From positions 641,057-705,056 of the forward strand of contig NZ_LN851186.1 of assembly GCF_001243895.1 (NCBI RefSeq): 64,000 bases of DNA, read 5' to 3'. Positions 1 to 10,025 of this stretch are shown here, piece by piece. The notes under the pieces are model-generated. The model was given only the letters and a program-made list of their open reading frames with translations. It had not been told where the DNA came from and did not search any database. The stretch is from Bacillus testis. GTDB lineage: Bacteria; Bacillota; Bacilli; Bacillales; DSM-1321. The position numbers were made by a program, and so were the translations under genes. Within the stretch, counting starts at the first letter, position 1. The number at the start of each line of letters is the position of its first letter.

Positions 1-261
1 TACGGGCTTGCGAATTGTGCAGAACGGACGGCATTGTTCAAAGCGGTTTCTGAAAATGAAACGGAATTTGAAGCAATCGCGATTGTTGCGGATACGGACG
101 GTCCTGTTTCTCCGTGCGGAGCCTGCAGACAGGTGATGGCTGAATTTTTTGATGCACATACAAAAATATATCTGGCTAACTTAAAGGGTGACCTGCAAGA
201 GACGTCAATGGACGAATTGCTGCCGGGATATTTTAGTTCTAAAGATATGGAACAGGGATGA
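1..261 (+). CDS. cdd: Cytidine deaminase, 3' part only
   Basis: Deaminates cytidine and deoxycytidine to uridine and deoxyuridine in the cytosol (pyrimidine salvage). The window opens inside the gene: frame 1 is open from base 1 and reads YGLANCAERTALFKA, then PCGACRQ. These are the two halves of the zinc site of the small tetrameric cytidine deaminases: the CAE motif (Cys ligand and catalytic Glu) and the PCxxC pair. About 86 residues remain, roughly the C-terminal two thirds of a normal protein of about 135 residues; the rest lies upstream of the window, so this is an edge effect and not a broken gene. The nucleoside transporter follows 101 bp downstream on the same strand, which fits a shared salvage role. 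Confidence 0.93.
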   Translation, partial: YGLANCAERTALFKAVSENETEFEAIAIVADTDGPVSPCGACRQVMAEFFDAHTKIYLANLKGDLQETSMDELLPGYFSSKDMEQG

Positions 262-362
262 GGGGAAACAATTGGGGGAAATAATTCCTTCCAGTTCTCT
301 TATACAAATAGATAGAGTCCATATAATTTGAAAGGATATATATTATACAACTGGAGGGGCTT

Positions 363-1544
363 ATGAGATATCTAATTTCAATTTTGGGGTTGTTAGTGGT
401 CTTCGGTCTTGCACTGCTTGCTAGTAAAAACAAAAAGGAAATAAAATATAAAAATATCATTTTGATGGTAGTCGTTCAATTCTTGCTGGCAGCCTTGCTC
501 TTGAATACACGCTTCGGCTACGTATTAATTAAGGGAATCGCAACTGTATTCGATCACTTGCTTGAATATGCGCAAGCTGGTGTAGCCTTTGTCTTTGGCG
601 GCATTGCCAACAAGGGAGAAGCTCCTTTCTTCCTGAACGTCCTTCTTCCAATCGTGTTCATCTCGGTATTGATCGGTATTCTGCAACATTTTAAAATCCT
701 GCCTCTATTCATGAAGGGCGTTGGATATTTGTTGAGCAAAATCAATGGAATGGGCCAATTGGAGTCCTATAATGCGGTTGCATCCGCAATGGTGGGACAA
801 TCGGAAGTATTCATTACCGTGAAGAAACAGTTGTCTAAGCTGAATCCGCAGCGTATGTATACGTTATGCGCATCTGCCATGTCAACTGTTTCAATGAGCA
901 TCGTCGGTGCTTATATGACAATGATTGAACCGAAATATGTTGTAACGGCTATCGTAATCAACCTATTTGGTGGCTTTATCATTGTCTCTATCATCAATCC
1001 ATATAAAGTAGATCCTTCAGAAGATATTCTGGCTATTGAAGAAGAAGAAAAGCAAACCTTCTTCCAGATGCTTGGCGAATACATAATGGATGGATTTAAA
1101 GTAGCAATCACTGTTGCTGCCATGCTGATCGGCTTCGTTGCTTTAATGGCGTTCATCAATTCATTATTCGACATGATTCTTGGCGTATCATTCCAGGATA
1201 TCCTTGGTTATATCTTCTCGCCTGTTGCATTCTTAATGGGTGTGCCTTGGGCAGACGCTGTCTCAGCGGGTGGAATTATGGCCACAAAACTAGTAACGAA
1301 TGAATTCGTGGCTATGCTGAGCTTGACTGACGTTGCCGATACATTCAGCGCACGTACAGTCGGTATTATCTCTGTATTCCTTGTTTCTTTTGCAAACTTC
1401 TCCTCGATCGGCATTATTTCCGGTGCAGTTAAAGGTTTGAATGAAAAACAAGGGAACGTGGTTGCGCGCTTTGGTTTAAAATTGTTGTATGGTGCAACAC
1501 TAGTCAGCGTTCTATCATCTATTATCGTCGGATTGGTTATATGA
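363..1544 (+). CDS. nupC: Concentrative pyrimidine nucleoside transporter, NupC type
   Basis: Imports nucleosides with protons or sodium across the cytoplasmic membrane (CNT family). The protein has 393 residues, the usual length for Bacillus NupC, and is a string of hydrophobic helices. It carries the substrate-site motif GQSEVF in the middle and FANFSSIG near the C-terminus, both typical of CNT transporters. The start is ATG, 6 nt after a CTGGAGGGG ribosome-binding site. It lies after cdd and before pdp and deoC, so uptake and breakdown genes are together. An intrinsic terminator follows the stop directly, so pdp probably has its own promoter. Substrate preference (pyrimidine versus all nucleosides) is inferred from the neighbours. 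Confidence 0.93.
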   Translation: MRYLISILGLLVVFGLALLASKNKKEIKYKNIILMVVVQFLLAALLLNTRFGYVLIKGIATVFDHLLEYAQAGVAFVFGGIANKGEAPFFLNVLLPIVFISVLIGILQHFKILPLFMKGVGYLLSKINGMGQLESYNAVASAMVGQSEVFITVKKQLSKLNPQRMYTLCASAMSTVSMSIVGAYMTMIEPKYVVTAIVINLFGGFIIVSIINPYKVDPSEDILAIEEEEKQTFFQMLGEYIMDGFKVAITVAAMLIGFVALMAFINSLFDMILGVSFQDILGYIFSPVAFLMGVPWADAVSAGGIMATKLVTNEFVAMLSLTDVADTFSARTVGIISVFLVSFANFSSIGIISGAVKGLNEKQGNVVARFGLKLLYGATLVSVLSSIIVGLVI

Positions 1545-1545
1545 T

Positions 1546-1597
1546 TAAAAAAGAAGCAGCTTTTGATGAAAGGTCAAAAGATGCTTCTTTTTTTGTT
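1546..1597 (+). terminator. Terminator after nupC
   Basis: AAAGAAGCA-type arm pairs with TGCTTCTTT and is followed by a T run, right after the nupC stop. Confidence 0.8.
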
Positions 1598-1655
1598 TTA
1601 GATGTAGGGATATTCACTTGTTCGCCACTTATTTTTACATATGTTCATTTTATAT

Positions 1656-1684
1656 TTTACGTTTGTTCAAAAAGCTGGTATAGT
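1656..1684 (+). promoter_or_regulatory. Candidate sigma-A promoter for pdp-deoC
   Basis: TTTACG, a 17-nt spacer and TATAGT resemble a housekeeping promoter with a weak -35 box. It is the best candidate in the 321-bp gap before pdp. Inference from sequence only. Confidence 0.45.
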
Positions 1685-1699
1685 AAAGGGGTAACCCAT

Positions 1700-1740
1700 A
1701 GGAAAGCGTTCTTTTATTTGTAGAAGAACGATTTTTCTTG
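1700..1740 (+). promoter_or_regulatory. Terminator-like hairpin in the pdp leader, with weak cre-like sequence
   Basis: CGTTCTT and AAGAACG form a 7-bp stem followed by ATTTTTC, between the candidate promoter and pdp. The left arm overlaps GGAAAGCGTTCTTT, which partly matches the CcpA cre consensus (the leading T of TG is missing). It could be an attenuator, a carbon-catabolite site, or neither. The rest of the 1545-1865 gap shows no gene. Confidence 0.4.
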
Positions 1741-1865
1741 GAAAGTAAATAATCTTATGAAGCAGTTACTGATCAATAGATGGCCCAAAGTAAAGGGATA
1801 CTGGGCATTTTAGAACGAACAAGCAGCTTTTCTAAGCTAACACAAACAAAGAGGAGTTGGATTAT

Positions 1866-3167
1866 ATGAGAATGGTAGACTTAATCGAAAAAAAGCGTGA
1901 CGGCGGCGAGTTGACGAAAGAAGAAATCAATTTCATGATTGAAGGCTATACAGATGGTTCTATTCCTGATTATCAAATGTCTTCTTTCTTAATGTCTGTT
2001 TTCTTTAAAGGTATGACTCCGGAAGAAACAGCTAATATGACAATGGCGATGGTGAATTCAGGAGACCAAATTGACCTTTCAGCGATCGAAGGCATCAAAG
2101 TCGATAAGCACAGCACAGGCGGCGTAGGCGATACAACGACAATCGTGCTAGCTCCACTAGTGGCGGCTGTGGGCGTGCCTGTTGCTAAATTATCTGGACG
2201 CGGCCTTGGACATACAGGCGGTACAGTTGATAAATTCGAATCAATTCCAGGCTTCCATTCTGAAATTGGCTCTGAGCAGTTCATCAAGCAAGTGAATGAT
2301 GTGAAAGTGGCTGTAACAGGACCTACTGGAAACTTGACTCCTGCCGATAAAAAAATCTATGGCTTGCGCGATGTAACGGCTACTGTTAACTCAATCCCTC
2401 TAATGGCAAGCAGCATCATGAGCAAGAAAATTGCTTCCGGCTCTGATGCCATTGTTTTAGATGTTAAAGTTGGCGCAGGCGCATTCATGAAAGATGTTGA
2501 CAGTGCCAAAAAATTAGCTCATGCTATGGTTGAAATCGGCAAAAACGTCGGCCGTGACACAATGGCTGTCATTTCTGACATGGACCAGCCTCTTGGCTAT
2601 GCAATCGGTAACGCTTTGGAAGTAAAGGAAGCAATCGATACTCTTCGCGGAGAAGGCCCTAAAGACCTTGAAGAGCTTTGCTTAACATTGGGAAGCAAAA
2701 TGGTCGTGCTTGCTAAGCATGCAGATTCAGTGGAAGAAGCGCGTAAAATGCTTAAGGAAGTCATCGATAACGGTAAAGCACTTGAGAAATTCAAGGAATT
2801 TGTCATCGCTCAAGGCGGAGATGCTTCTGTCATCGACGATCCATCTAAATTGGCTAAAGCGAAATATGAAATTCCTGTATTGGCGAAAGAAGATGGCTAT
2901 GTGGCTGAAATCGAAGCAGACAGCATCGGAACAGCAGCTATGATTCTGGGTGCCGGCCGTGCAACAAAAGAATCTGTTGTAGATTTGGCAGTCGGCCTCA
3001 TGCTACATAAGAAAATCGGCGATGAAGTGAAGAAGGGCGACACCATCGTTACGATCCACAGCAACCGCGAGAACGTGGATGATGTAATGGACCGTATCTA
3101 CGAATCTTACCGTATTACGCCTGAAAAAGTTGGAGAAGCTGTGCTTGTACATGCAGAAATCCATTAA
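1866..3167 (+). CDS. pdp: Pyrimidine-nucleoside phosphorylase
   Basis: Splits uridine, deoxyuridine and thymidine with phosphate into base and (deoxy)ribose-1-phosphate in the cytosol. The 433-residue protein has the N-terminal helical domain, the phosphate-binding loop [10 protein letters not shown] at about residues 81-90, the [11 protein letters not shown] segment, and the C-terminal alpha/beta domain of the thymidine phosphorylase family. The frame is open 9 nt further up from a TTG that touches the Shine-Dalgarno sequence; the ATG at 1866, 9 nt after GAGGAG, is the better start and matches the MRMVD N-terminus of Bacillus Pdp. deoC follows 73 bp downstream with no terminator between, so the two are probably co-transcribed. 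Confidence 0.96.
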   Translation: MRMVDLIEKKRDGGELTKEEINFMIEGYTDGSIPDYQMSSFLMSVFFKGMTPEETANMTMAMVNSGDQIDLSAIEGIKVDKHSTGGVGDTTTIVLAPLVAAVGVPVAKLSGRGLGHTGGTVDKFESIPGFHSEIGSEQFIKQVNDVKVAVTGPTGNLTPADKKIYGLRDVTATVNSIPLMASSIMSKKIASGSDAIVLDVKVGAGAFMKDVDSAKKLAHAMVEIGKNVGRDTMAVISDMDQPLGYAIGNALEVKEAIDTLRGEGPKDLEELCLTLGSKMVVLAKHADSVEEARKMLKEVIDNGKALEKFKEFVIAQGGDASVIDDPSKLAKAKYEIPVLAKEDGYVAEIEADSIGTAAMILGAGRATKESVVDLAVGLMLHKKIGDEVKKGDTIVTIHSNRENVDDVMDRIYESYRITPEKVGEAVLVHAEIH

Positions 3168-3240
3168 TTGACAGTAAGAATGCGTTGTATCTTTCGGGAT
3201 GTAACGCCATTAACAAATAATAAGCAACGGAGGAACCACC

Positions 3241-3918
3241 ATGAACAAAGAACAAATCGCAGGAATGATTGACCACACATTATTAAAGGCGGATGCAAGC
3301 CGCGAAGCAGTCATTAAATTGGCTAACGAAGCAAAAGAACACCGTTTCGCTTCTGTTTGTGTGAACCCGTCACAAATCGAAACAGCGTACGAAATCCTTA
3401 AAGACACTCCAGAAGTGAAAGTCTGCACAGTAATCGGTTTTCCATTAGGGGCATCTACATCTGAAACAAAAGCATTTGAAACAAAAGATGCAATCGCTAA
3501 AGGCGCTACTGAAGTAGATATGGTCATCAACATCGGCGCGCTTAAAGACAAGAATGACGAGCTTGTTTTGAACGATATTAAAGCAGTTGTTGAAGCGGCA
3601 AAAGGCAAAGCGTTGACAAAAGTCATCATTGAAACTTGCTTGTTGACTGACGAAGAAAAAGTCCGTGCTTGCGAGCTTTCTGTTAAAGCCGGCGCAGATT
3701 TCGTTAAAACATCAACTGGATTCTCTACTGGCGGAGCAACAGTTGCTGATATCGCATTAATGCGCAAAACAGTAGGACCGGACGTTGGCGTTAAAGCATC
3801 AGGCGGCGTGCGCAGCCTAGCTGACGTTGAAGCATTGGTTGAAGCCGGCGCTACTCGTATTGGAGCAAGCTCAGGCATTGCGATCATCAACGGCGAACAA
3901 TCTAAATCAAGCTATTAA
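3241..3918 (+). CDS. deoC: Deoxyribose-phosphate aldolase
   Basis: Class I aldolase that cleaves 2-deoxyribose-5-phosphate to acetaldehyde and glyceraldehyde-3-phosphate, the last step of deoxynucleoside breakdown. The 225-residue length is standard. The Schiff-base lysine lies in ADFVKTSTG (about Lys156), with the catalytic Asp in EVDMV (about 93) and a second lysine in GVKASGG. The start ATG follows GGAGG by 8 nt. It forms a unit with pdp, which supplies the deoxyribose-1-phosphate; no phosphopentomutase is encoded in this window. It would also serve the deoxyribose operon at 40.7-44.1 kb. An intrinsic terminator follows. Confidence 0.96.
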   Translation: MNKEQIAGMIDHTLLKADASREAVIKLANEAKEHRFASVCVNPSQIETAYEILKDTPEVKVCTVIGFPLGASTSETKAFETKDAIAKGATEVDMVINIGALKDKNDELVLNDIKAVVEAAKGKALTKVIIETCLLTDEEKVRACELSVKAGADFVKTSTGFSTGGATVADIALMRKTVGPDVGVKASGGVRSLADVEALVEAGATRIGASSGIAIINGEQSKSSY

Positions 3919-3941
3919 TCAAGTCCATATATTAATATGAA

Positions 3942-3980
3942 GAAAAAGACGCTCAAGGCTCTTGCCAGCGTCTTTTTTTG
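3942..3980 (+). terminator. Terminator after deoC
   Basis: AAAAAGACGCT and AGCGTCTTTTT arms enclose a short loop and end in a T run. Confidence 0.88.
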
Positions 3981-4150
3981 TTTCGTTCTATATGGCGTTA
4001 TGGCTCTCGCTTCAACACGAGAGTAAAGGCAAGGGAGAAAAGTAGGCAAAGCGATGTTTAACCTTGCCCCTATATTGCTTTACCGTAGCACAATTTGATA
4101 GTATTAGAAGTATGATTTTTGATCGAGATTTTCTGGAGGTGAATGGAGAA

Positions 4151-4441
4151 ATGTCACGTATTTCAAATGAAGAAGTGAAGCATGTGGCCCATCTGGCAAG
4201 ATTGGCCGTCAATGAAGAAGAAGCCGAAGAAATGAGAAAAGAACTGGAAGCAATCATCACATTTGCCGAACAATTGAATGAATTGGACACAAGCGGTGTA
4301 AAGCCGATGTCGCATGTTCTTGATATGGTGAATGTATTTCGTGAAGATGAAGCCAAAAAAGGGCTTCCAGTCGAGAAAGTCATGAAGAATGCACCGGACC
4401 ACAAGGACGGACTGATCCGTGTACCGGCAATTATGGACTAA
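4151..4441 (+). CDS. gatC: Asp/Glu-tRNA amidotransferase subunit C
   Basis: Small stabilising subunit of the GatCAB amidotransferase, which converts mischarged Glu-tRNA(Gln) and Asp-tRNA(Asn) to the correct amidated forms. The 96-residue protein begins [18 protein letters not shown] and ends with the conserved NAPDHKDG and RVPAIMD segments. A longer open frame exists upstream (from 4064), but the ATG at 4151 matches the family N-terminus and follows CTGGAGG. gatA starts 12 nt after its stop and gatB 12 nt after gatA, so the three form a tight operon. Confidence 0.96.
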   Translation: MSRISNEEVKHVAHLARLAVNEEEAEEMRKELEAIITFAEQLNELDTSGVKPMSHVLDMVNVFREDEAKKGLPVEKVMKNAPDHKDGLIRVPAIMD

Positions 4442-4453
4442 GGGGGGGACAAC

Positions 4454-5914
4454 ATGTCACTGTTTACGAATAGTTTGAAAGAACTGCACAGTTTACTACA
4501 TAAAAATGAAGTGTCCGTATCCGACCTGGTGAATGCTTCATTCGAGCGCATTCAGCAAGTGGATGGAAAAATCGGCGCTTTCCTTACTTTGAATGAAGAA
4601 CAAGCCCGCACGCAGGCAAAGTCATTGGACGAAGCATTGAAAAAGAACGAGGGCAATAACCTGTTATTCGGCATGCCAATCGGAATTAAAGATAATATCG
4701 TCACAAAGGATCTGCGCACAACATGTGCAAGTAAGATCCTGGATAACTTTGATCCAATCTATGATGCGACCGTTGTCCAAAAGTTGAACAATGCGCAAAC
4801 AATAACCATTGGAAAGTTGAACATGGATGAGTTTGCCATGGGCTCCTCTAATGAAAACTCCGCATATAAGACTGTCAGAAATCCGTGGAATAACGAATAT
4901 GTACCTGGAGGGTCATCAGGCGGTTCCGCAGCGGCTGTTGCAGCGGGAGAAGTGCTGTTCTCATTAGGTTCAGATACAGGCGGCTCCATTCGCCAGCCAG
5001 CTTCGTTCTGCGGCGTAGTGGGCATGAAGCCTACGTACGGCCGTGTATCACGCTTCGGTTTGGTGGCATTCGCTTCTTCGCTTGACCAAATCGGGCCAAT
5101 CACCAATACGGTTGAAGACAATGCTTATTTGCTTGAAGCCATTGCCGGTCTTGACCCTATGGATTCAACATCTGCCAATGTGGATGTCCCGCGTTTCTCA
5201 GAAGCGCTGACAGGGGATATCAAAGGGCTGCGCATCGCTGTGCCGAAGGAATATTTGGCAGAGGGCGTAGATGAAGAAGTGAAAGCTTCGGTGATGGAGG
5301 CTCTAAACGTTTTAGAGGCCCAGGGAGCGACATGGGAGGAAGTATCCCTTCCGCACTCTAAGTACGCTTTAGCTACTTATTACCTGCTATCCTCTTCAGA
5401 GGCATCGGCTAACTTGGCTCGTTTTGACGGTGTCCGATATGGCTACCGTACGCCTAATGCCGAGAATTTAATTGAAATGTACAAGCACACCCGTTCAGAA
5501 GGTTTCGGAAAAGAAGTAAAGCGCCGGATTATGCTTGGTACCTTTGCGTTAAGTTCAGGTTACTATGACGCGTATTATAAAAAAGCCCAGCAGGTCCGCA
5601 CATTGATCAAGAAGGACTTTGATGATGTATTCGCCCAATATGACGTCATTATAGGGCCAACAACACCGACGCCGGCTTTCAAAATCGGTGAAAATACGAA
5701 AGATCCGTTGACCATGTATGCAAATGATATTTTGACGATTCCTGTCAACCTTGCCGGCGTGCCAGGCATATCTGTTCCTTGCGGCTTGTCACAGCAAGGG
5801 CTGCCACTTGGATTGCAGATTATCGGCAAGCATTTTGATGAAAGCACCGTCTATCGTGTTGCTCATGCATTTGAACAGGCAACAGACCATCATACAAAAA
5901 GACCACAATTGTAA
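4454..5914 (+). CDS. gatA: Asp/Glu-tRNA amidotransferase subunit A (amidase)
   Basis: Glutaminase subunit of GatCAB; it frees ammonia from glutamine and channels it to GatB. The 486-residue protein has the amidase signature with the full Ser-cisSer-Lys triad: Lys79 in GIKDN, Ser154 in PGGSSGGS and Ser178 in DTGGSIR. These numbers match those known for the Staphylococcus aureus enzyme. The ATG follows AAGGGGGGA. It is translated between gatC and gatB with 12-nt gaps. Nothing unusual was seen. Confidence 0.97.
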   Translation: MSLFTNSLKELHSLLHKNEVSVSDLVNASFERIQQVDGKIGAFLTLNEEQARTQAKSLDEALKKNEGNNLLFGMPIGIKDNIVTKDLRTTCASKILDNFDPIYDATVVQKLNNAQTITIGKLNMDEFAMGSSNENSAYKTVRNPWNNEYVPGGSSGGSAAAVAAGEVLFSLGSDTGGSIRQPASFCGVVGMKPTYGRVSRFGLVAFASSLDQIGPITNTVEDNAYLLEAIAGLDPMDSTSANVDVPRFSEALTGDIKGLRIAVPKEYLAEGVDEEVKASVMEALNVLEAQGATWEEVSLPHSKYALATYYLLSSSEASANLARFDGVRYGYRTPNAENLIEMYKHTRSEGFGKEVKRRIMLGTFALSSGYYDAYYKKAQQVRTLIKKDFDDVFAQYDVIIGPTTPTPAFKIGENTKDPLTMYANDILTIPVNLAGVPGISVPCGLSQQGLPLGLQIIGKHFDESTVYRVAHAFEQATDHHTKRPQL

Positions 5915-5926
5915 GGGGTGAGGATT

Positions 5927-7357
5927 ATGGAATTTGAAACGGTAATAGGCCTTGAAGTGCACGTGGAATTAAAAACAGATTCGAAGATTTTTTCATCCAG
6001 TCCGAACCAGTTCGGAGCTGAACCAAACACCAATACATCGGTCATTGACTTGGGCTACCCTGGCGTATTGCCCGTCTTGAACAGAAAAGCAGTCGATTAT
6101 GCAATGAAGGCAGCTATGGCGCTGAACTGTGAAGTTGCGACCGAGACGAAATTCGACCGGAAGAATTATTTCTATCCGGATAACCCAAAAGCTTATCAGA
6201 TTTCGCAATTCGATAAGCCAATCGGCGAGCACGGTTGGATTGAGATTGAAGTGAACGGCTATAAAAAGAAAATTGGGATTACACGCATCCATATGGAAGA
6301 GGATGCCGGCAAGCTGACGCATGGAGCCGGCGGCATGTCGCTATGCGATTACAACCGACAGGGAACGCCACTGGTCGAAATCGTATCGGAACCGGATATC
6401 CGCACGCCGGATGAAGCATATGCATACCTGGAAAAATTGAAGAGCATCATTCAATACACAGGCGTATCAGATTGCAAAATGGAGGAAGGTTCATTGCGCT
6501 GTGATGCCAATATCTCTATCCGGCCGGTTGGGCAGAAAGAATTCGGCACAAAAACAGAATTGAAAAACTTGAATTCTTTTAACTTCGTCCGCCGTGGATT
6601 GCAGCACGAAGAAGAACGCCAGCGTGAAATTGTTTCGAACGGGGGCGTCATCGAACAAGAGACGCGCCGATTTGACGAGAATACAGGCAAAACGCTATTG
6701 ATGCGGGTGAAGGAAGGATCGGATGATTACCGCTACTTCCCTGAACCGGATTTAATGGATCTATATATCGACGATGAGTGGAAAGAACGCATCCGCGCCG
6801 AAATTCCTGAGCTTCCTGATGCGCGCAAGAAGCGTTATATGGAAGAGATGGGACTGCCGGCTTACGATGCAGGCGTTCTGACTGTTGCCAAGGAAACAGC
6901 CGACTTTTTCGAAGCGACTGTTGAAGCGGGCGCTGATCCGAAACAGGCTTCGAACTGGATCATGGGAGACTTGTCTGGCTACTTGAACGCTGAAGGAAAA
7001 GAACTTCATGATCTGCCTTTGACTCCGGCTTCGCTTGCAGGCATGATCGCTTTGATCGAAAACGGAACAATCTCTTCTAAGATTGCCAAAACAGTGTTTA
7101 AGGAATTGGTTGAGCATGGCGGGGACGCTGAAGCAATCGTCAAAGAAAAAGGACTTGTCCAAATTTCGGATGAAGGCGCCCTTCTGAAAATCATTGATGA
7201 AACACTCGACAAAAATCCGCAAAGCATTGAAGATTTCAAAGCGGGCAAAAAGAAAGCGACCGGCTTCCTCGTAGGACAAATCATGAAGGCGACAAAAGGC
7301 CAAGCCAATCCGCAGTTGGTCAATAAACTGCTTATGCAGGAAATACAGAAACGATAA
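5927..7357 (+). CDS. gatB: Asp/Glu-tRNA amidotransferase subunit B
   Basis: tRNA-binding and kinase subunit of GatCAB; it phosphorylates the mischarged Glu or Asp and then amidates it. The 476-residue protein begins [15 protein letters not shown] and holds the signature SLRCDANIS and a C-terminal YqeY-like helical tail ending near [19 protein letters not shown] 9 nt earlier is also in frame, but it lies in the AAGGGGTGAGG ribosome-binding region, so the ATG at 5927 is preferred. It is the last gene of gatCAB. A dispersed intergenic repeat starts 2 bp after the stop and is followed by a hairpin terminator. Confidence 0.97.
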   Translation: MEFETVIGLEVHVELKTDSKIFSSSPNQFGAEPNTNTSVIDLGYPGVLPVLNRKAVDYAMKAAMALNCEVATETKFDRKNYFYPDNPKAYQISQFDKPIGEHGWIEIEVNGYKKKIGITRIHMEEDAGKLTHGAGGMSLCDYNRQGTPLVEIVSEPDIRTPDEAYAYLEKLKSIIQYTGVSDCKMEEGSLRCDANISIRPVGQKEFGTKTELKNLNSFNFVRRGLQHEEERQREIVSNGGVIEQETRRFDENTGKTLLMRVKEGSDDYRYFPEPDLMDLYIDDEWKERIRAEIPELPDARKKRYMEEMGLPAYDAGVLTVAKETADFFEATVEAGADPKQASNWIMGDLSGYLNAEGKELHDLPLTPASLAGMIALIENGTISSKIAKTVFKELVEHGGDAEAIVKEKGLVQISDEGALLKIIDETLDKNPQSIEDFKAGKKKATGFLVGQIMKATKGQANPQLVNKLLMQEIQKR

Positions 7358-7358
7358 A

Positions 7359-7522
7359 GTGAAACCTTAGGCGGCGGGAGTTTTTATTCATCTCCTGCCG
7401 ATCATTAGTTGAACCAATCGCATTCTTACTGGCGCTTGATCTCCCTTTATACTTCTTCGCGTCTCTAATCAGTTGAAGTGGGGTCCTTAGCGCAATTAGA
7501 ATGGGATAAACAAATACAGGCC
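7359..7522 (+). repeat. Dispersed structured intergenic repeat, full copy 1
   Basis: About 164 bp that closely match 31529-31694 from GTGAAAC to CAGGCC. The 5' part is a hairpin (GGCGGGAG, loop, CTCCTGCC). The 3' part has ATTCTTACTGGCGCT, which can pair with AGCGCAATTAGAAT. Partial or degraded copies lie near 16.6, 23.4, 24.8 and 35.8 kb. No open frame is conserved. Function unknown: a structured RNA or a foldback (MITE-like) element. Confidence 0.75.
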
Positions 7523-7557
7523 ACTCCCCTCATAGGGAAGTGGTTTTCTTATTTTGC
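7521..7557 (+). terminator. Terminator downstream of gatCAB
   Basis: CCACTCCC and GGGAAGTGG arms followed by a T-rich tail, at the 3' edge of the repeat. The remaining 7558-7828 interval is AT-rich, with a TATTCAGAATATGCTAAAAT-like promoter area but no recognisable gene. Confidence 0.65.
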
Positions 7558-7828
7558 CCTCCATCTTTTACTCTGTCTTGCTAGTGTTTCAACGATCAAT
7601 CGACAAGAGCGGGATTAATAAATAAAATGCTCTTTAAACTCATAATTCTTTATTCAGAATATGCTAAAATAAAGGAAAATACACTTGATCACTCTGAAGG
7701 TTAATCAGCAAGAGGCATGCTTCTTTGTTAAAAGCTCTAACCGGGCCAACCTACAATGCTACTCTCGAAGGAAACGATGCATATATGTTATGCTTATATA
7801 ACTTGAATAAGGATGCTTCCGAGTAAGC

Positions 7829-7891
7829 ATGGGCAATGGATTCGATTTTGGCGGAGGTTCAGGAGGAGATTCAGGTGGAGGCTGCGATTAA
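7829..7891 (+). CDS. Possible 20-residue Gly-rich peptide
   Basis: ATG GGC AAT ... TGC GAT TAA would encode 20 residues, with a GGGSGGDSGGGCD tail. It sits 24 bp before the membrane-protein gene. No good ribosome-binding site stands at the usual distance (AAGGA is about 15 nt away). Such Gly/Cys-rich tails end several Bacillus membrane proteins, so this could also be the relic 3' end of a lost gene. Not recognised. Confidence 0.25.
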   Translation: MGNGFDFGGGSGGDSGGGCD

Positions 7892-7915
7892 ATGAGGAGA
7901 GGGTGAAGAAATAAT

Positions 7916-8647
7916 ATGGTTTTAGCGATCTGGATAGCGGTCGCCATTCTATTTTGTGTTCTGGCTTATGCGTTCCATAATCGTAAAAAATATCACTTGT
8001 TATCGCATTATCACCAATATAGCCCTTTTGTAAAAAGAGAAATGGAACAGAGCGGTTACCTGGTCCATATCGGCCGGTTTACTTGGGGGATAGCGATACT
8101 GTGGATTTTGACCATCCCATTTTTAGCCTTTAAGGTAACCTATGCCATGGAAGTGTCGCTGACGGTTTTTTTACTATATGTCATGGTTGGCACCTGGATT
8201 ATCCGGCGCTTCGATGTAGCTAAAAAAAGGAAGCGCAATACTCGGATTTTACTGATGCTGTATATGGCTATCGCCATTATTCTGGGTTTTATTTTCATCC
8301 AGGGGCAGCAGGAGACAAAGGTTAAAATCAATGAGCAAAGCATCGTATTCGACAGCATGTATACGTACCGCCTTCCCATTAAAGATATAGAGAGCGTAGA
8401 ATGGATGGAGCAAATGCCTGAAAACCTTATTAAATTGAATGGATATGCCACCACCTGGAGATCGCTCGGTTATTTTCAATCCAAAGAATTGGGAAAAGGC
8501 GTTCATTTTGTCTACCCCAATAAACCGCCGTTCATCTATATTAGAGCAAAACACACATACATCTTGATTAATTCCAGGGACAAGCAGGAAACAGAGCAAT
8601 GGTATGATCGGATACATGCCGCACTGCAAGGGGCCGGTATGGAATAG
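7916..8647 (+). CDS. Membrane protein with C-terminal bacterial PH-like domain
   Basis: Unknown function. The 243-residue protein has an N-terminal membrane helix (residues 2-20), a polar stretch, then three hydrophobic helices at about 57-75, 80-96 and 111-128. From about residue 134 to the end is a soluble beta-rich region (VKINEQSIVFDS, YRLPIKDIESVEW, ending in a helix with EQWYDRI) that resembles the small PH-like domains found at the end of many Bacillota membrane proteins. The ATG follows GAGGAGAGGGTG by about 10 nt. It appears monocistronic; dgkB starts 258 bp further on. The domain call rests on pattern only. Confidence 0.7.
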   Translation: MVLAIWIAVAILFCVLAYAFHNRKKYHLLSHYHQYSPFVKREMEQSGYLVHIGRFTWGIAILWILTIPFLAFKVTYAMEVSLTVFLLYVMVGTWIIRRFDVAKKRKRNTRILLMLYMAIAIILGFIFIQGQQETKVKINEQSIVFDSMYTYRLPIKDIESVEWMEQMPENLIKLNGYATTWRSLGYFQSKELGKGVHFVYPNKPPFIYIRAKHTYILINSRDKQETEQWYDRIHAALQGAGME

Positions 8648-8905
8648 TGAGGCACAGGAAAAAGGCTTGGTTGTTTGTTTAAGTCATTTTATGGAGAGTA
8701 TGGAAATAAGCAGAAATTATTTTCTTGAAATAGGATAAATATTTTTTAAAATCCCTGTTTTTTAGATATACTGTTTAAGTGGCTTTTTTTTGAGCAGTGC
8801 TATATAATCTATTCGGCATTATATTGGACACTTTGCCACTGAGAATTGATATATGTTGTGCGCAGGAAAAGCATAACCGATGAATCTGACTATAGGATGA
8901 TGACA

Positions 8906-9847
8906 ATGAAACGAGCAAGACTAATATATAATCCAACATCGGGGCGCGAGGTGATCCGCAAGCATTTACCCGATATCCTTGCCAAATTGGAACAGGCGGG
9001 ATACGAAGCATCCGCGCACGCAACGACTTGCGAGGGAGATGCAACGGAAGCGGCTAAGATCGCCATCGAACGCAAATACGATGTGGTAATAGCAGCAGGA
9101 GGAGACGGAACAATCTATGAGGTCGTCAACGGCCTTGCTGGCGCAGAGCACCGGCCGAAGCTGGGGATTATCCCAACAGGGACAACCAATGACTTTGCGC
9201 GCGCCATCCATGTGCCCCGTCAGGTAAACGCTGCTGTCGATATCATTACGGATGGATATGCGATGCCGATTGATATCGGTAAAATGAATGATAAATACTT
9301 CATCAATATTGCTGGCGGCGGACGCTTGACCGAGCTGACATATGAAGTTCCAAGCAAGCTGAAAACCATGCTCGGCCAGCTTGCGTATTATCTCAAGGGA
9401 ATCGAAATGCTTCCAAGCATCAAGGCTTCCCAAGTCAAAATCGAATATGACGGAAAACTGTTTGAAGGCGAAATTATGCTATTCCTAGTAGCGAATACAA
9501 ATTCCGTCGGCGGATTTGAACGGTTGGCTCCGGACGCCTCCCTCAATGACGGCATGTTCTCCCTGCTGATTGTTAAGAAGATGAATTTAGCCGAGTTTAT
9601 TCGCGTAGTCACCATGGCCATCCGCGGAGAGCATATTAATCATCCGAGCGTTGTCTATGCCAAAGCGAACCGCATTAAGGTAACGCCGGTCGACAAGAAG
9701 ATCCTGTTGAACCTTGATGGTGAATACGGCGGCATGGCACCTGCGGAATTCGTTAATATGTATCGCCATTTCGACGTATTTGTGCCAAGCGGCTTCTCTC
9801 CTGATGCCTTGCCGCAGATTGATGAGCGTGAAGAAGAAAGCTTATAA
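8906..9847 (+). CDS. dgkB: Diacylglycerol kinase, soluble DgkB type
   Basis: Phosphorylates diacylglycerol released during lipoteichoic acid synthesis to phosphatidic acid, returning it to phospholipid synthesis at the cytoplasmic membrane face. The 313-residue protein has the nucleotide-binding loop GGDGTIYEVVNG, the GTTNDFAR motif and GGFERLAPDA, as in the DagK/LCB5 kinase family. The frame is open from 8846, but MKRARLIYNPTSG at 8906 matches the Bacillus DgkB N-terminus; in-frame ATGs at 8897 and 8900 are alternatives. The upstream 258 bp hold a TATAAT-like box near 8803. In B. subtilis the gene also stands between gatCAB and the rRNA methyltransferase gene, as here. Confidence 0.95.
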   Translation: MKRARLIYNPTSGREVIRKHLPDILAKLEQAGYEASAHATTCEGDATEAAKIAIERKYDVVIAAGGDGTIYEVVNGLAGAEHRPKLGIIPTGTTNDFARAIHVPRQVNAAVDIITDGYAMPIDIGKMNDKYFINIAGGGRLTELTYEVPSKLKTMLGQLAYYLKGIEMLPSIKASQVKIEYDGKLFEGEIMLFLVANTNSVGGFERLAPDASLNDGMFSLLIVKKMNLAEFIRVVTMAIRGEHINHPSVVYAKANRIKVTPVDKKILLNLDGEYGGMAPAEFVNMYRHFDVFVPSGFSPDALPQIDEREEESL

Positions 9848-9853
9848 ATAGCT

Positions 9854-9899
9854 AAAAAAAAAAGCAAATGATCCCTCGCAGGTTCATTTGCTTTTTTTA
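9854..9899 (+). terminator. Terminator after dgkB
   Basis: AGCAAATGA pairs with TCATTTGCT, followed by seven T; an A run precedes it. Confidence 0.88.
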
Positions 9900-10025
9900 T
9901 AATCGAATAACCAACGAATCAAAGTTTCACTTTATTCCCATCCTCTCCCTGTTCAGATTTGGAGCCGTATCCTTTATACTCAAACTATATGTAAAAAAGA
10001 AACCCAATTTGAAAGGGCGGTAACA

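Noticed and set aside
1541..1723. Open frame overlapping the end of nupC
   Set aside because: Its first half is the nupC terminator hairpin; no separate ribosome-binding site; not protein-like.
3210..3890. Antisense frame opposite deoC (226 codons)
   Set aside because: Ser/Thr/Ala-rich shadow of deoC codons with no start signals.
6761..7303. Antisense frame opposite gatB
   Set aside because: Shadow of a certain gene; no expression signals.
9900..10000. AAAGTTTCAC near 9920 as another copy of the dispersed element
   Set aside because: Only the first ten bases resemble the element; hairpin and CTGGCGCT block are absent.
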